Assembly (NCBI GenBank): GCA_020024855.1
Contig: JAHHTB010000110.1
Coordinates: 1-6,218 of the forward strand
DNA: 6,218 bases
Origin: Fusobacterium sp.
GTDB taxonomy: Bacteria > Fusobacteriota > Fusobacteriia > Fusobacteriales > Fusobacteriaceae
Direction: 5' to 3'
Positions 6,021-6,218 of the stretch are shown piece after piece. A model generated the notes under the pieces. The model was not told where the DNA came from and did no database searches. It saw only the letters and a list, made by a program, of their open reading frames with translations. Made by a program: the position numbers and the translations under genes. How positions within the stretch are numbered: position 1 is the first letter of the stretch; every line of letters starts with the position of its first letter.

Positions 6021-6218
6021 CTAAAAGCTTAAATCATCTTCTTTTCTTGGTAAAATTAAATTATTTTCTTTTTGTATTTCTTTTTTAGTATTTGCTTTTT
6101 GATAAAGAGTATCGAACTTCTCTCTTAATTTCTGTGTAGATAGTATATTACTTTTCCAAAAGTTATCTTGCTGAGACCATTTAATAATATTCTCTATTTC
6201 CTCATAGCTCCTATTATC
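6021..6218 (-). CDS. Phage-type replication protein, C-terminal fragment (partial)
   Basis: An open frame enters from the right edge on the minus strand and ends in TAG at 6021-6023, giving 65 residues. The start of the gene is outside the window. The segment RSYEEIENIIKWSQQDNFWK followed by SNILSTQKLREKFDTLYQKA (residues 3-42) matches the style of the C-terminal region of phage replication or primosome proteins (replisome organiser/DnaD-like and helix-turn-helix replication proteins). Those commonly show an EIExII-W---D-FW--NILS---LR-KFD-LY pattern. A charged tail, QKENNLILPRKEDDLSF, follows. This points to a prophage, an integrated plasmid or a remnant of one beginning here, unlike the metabolic genes to its left. 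Whether the full gene is intact cannot be seen. No convincing GC-rich terminator follows, so transcription could run on towards the symporter gene. Confidence 0.62.
   Translation of the reverse strand, partial: DNRSYEEIENIIKWSQQDNFWKSNILSTQKLREKFDTLYQKANTKKEIQKENNLILPRKEDDLSF

Noticed and set aside
5968..6033. Inverted 9-nt arms TTTAAGCTT (5968-5976) and AAGCTTAAA (6025-6033), considered as a terminator or attachment site
   Set aside because: The arms are short, AT-rich and 48 nt apart, with a palindromic AAGCTT core that inflates the match; there is no adjacent T-tract in the right place and no second att copy is visible.
1..6218. CRISPR arrays, tRNA or rRNA genes, insertion sequences
   Set aside because: No spaced long direct repeats, no tRNA-like T-loop/CCA patterns, no transposase and no terminal inverted repeats were seen on either strand.

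Overview
The window is strongly AT-rich, coding and intergenic DNA alike. Starts are mostly ATG behind strong AGGAGG or AAGGGGG ribosome binding sites, and the lysine, isoleucine and asparagine codons are A/T-heavy. This suggests a low-GC anaerobe. I lean towards a Fusobacterium-type bacterium (Fusobacterium or Cetobacterium), with a Clostridium-type Firmicute as the alternative. This is an inference from composition and gene style; no marker gene is present.

Layout from left to right. (1) Positions 1-152, plus strand: the last codons of a sensor histidine kinase. (2) Positions 153-282: a convergent intergenic stretch with a strong hairpin terminator. (3) Positions 283-3537, minus strand: a three-gene operon read right to left, consisting of an MFS transporter closely resembling E. 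coli YihN, a metal-dependent xylose-isomerase-like TIM-barrel protein, and a YitT-family membrane protein. A near-consensus sigma-70 promoter precedes the transporter gene. (4) Positions 3681-3713: a terminator that separates this operon from the next one upstream. (5) Positions 3719-5833, minus strand: a two-gene, translationally coupled operon of an AGCS-family sodium:amino-acid symporter followed by a DeoR-family repressor (TAG stop directly abutting the ATG). Its upstream region carries three perfectly phased 10-nt repeats that could be the DeoR operator. (6) Positions 6021-6218, minus strand: the C-terminal 65 residues of what looks like a phage replication or primosome protein, cut by the window edge.

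How the parts may work together (inference): the MFS porter imports a sugar or sugar-like compound and the TIM-barrel protein isomerises, epimerises or cleaves it. The pairing recalls the neighbouring, poorly understood yihM-yihN genes of E. coli. The adjacent DeoR protein, from a family that usually senses a phosphorylated sugar, is a natural candidate to control both its own operon and the downstream one, since A-rich ACAAAA/ACATAAA elements lie upstream of both promoters. The roles of the sodium:amino-acid symporter and the YitT protein in such a pathway are unclear. No kinase, aldolase or dehydrogenase is seen, so any pathway is either incomplete here or continued elsewhere.
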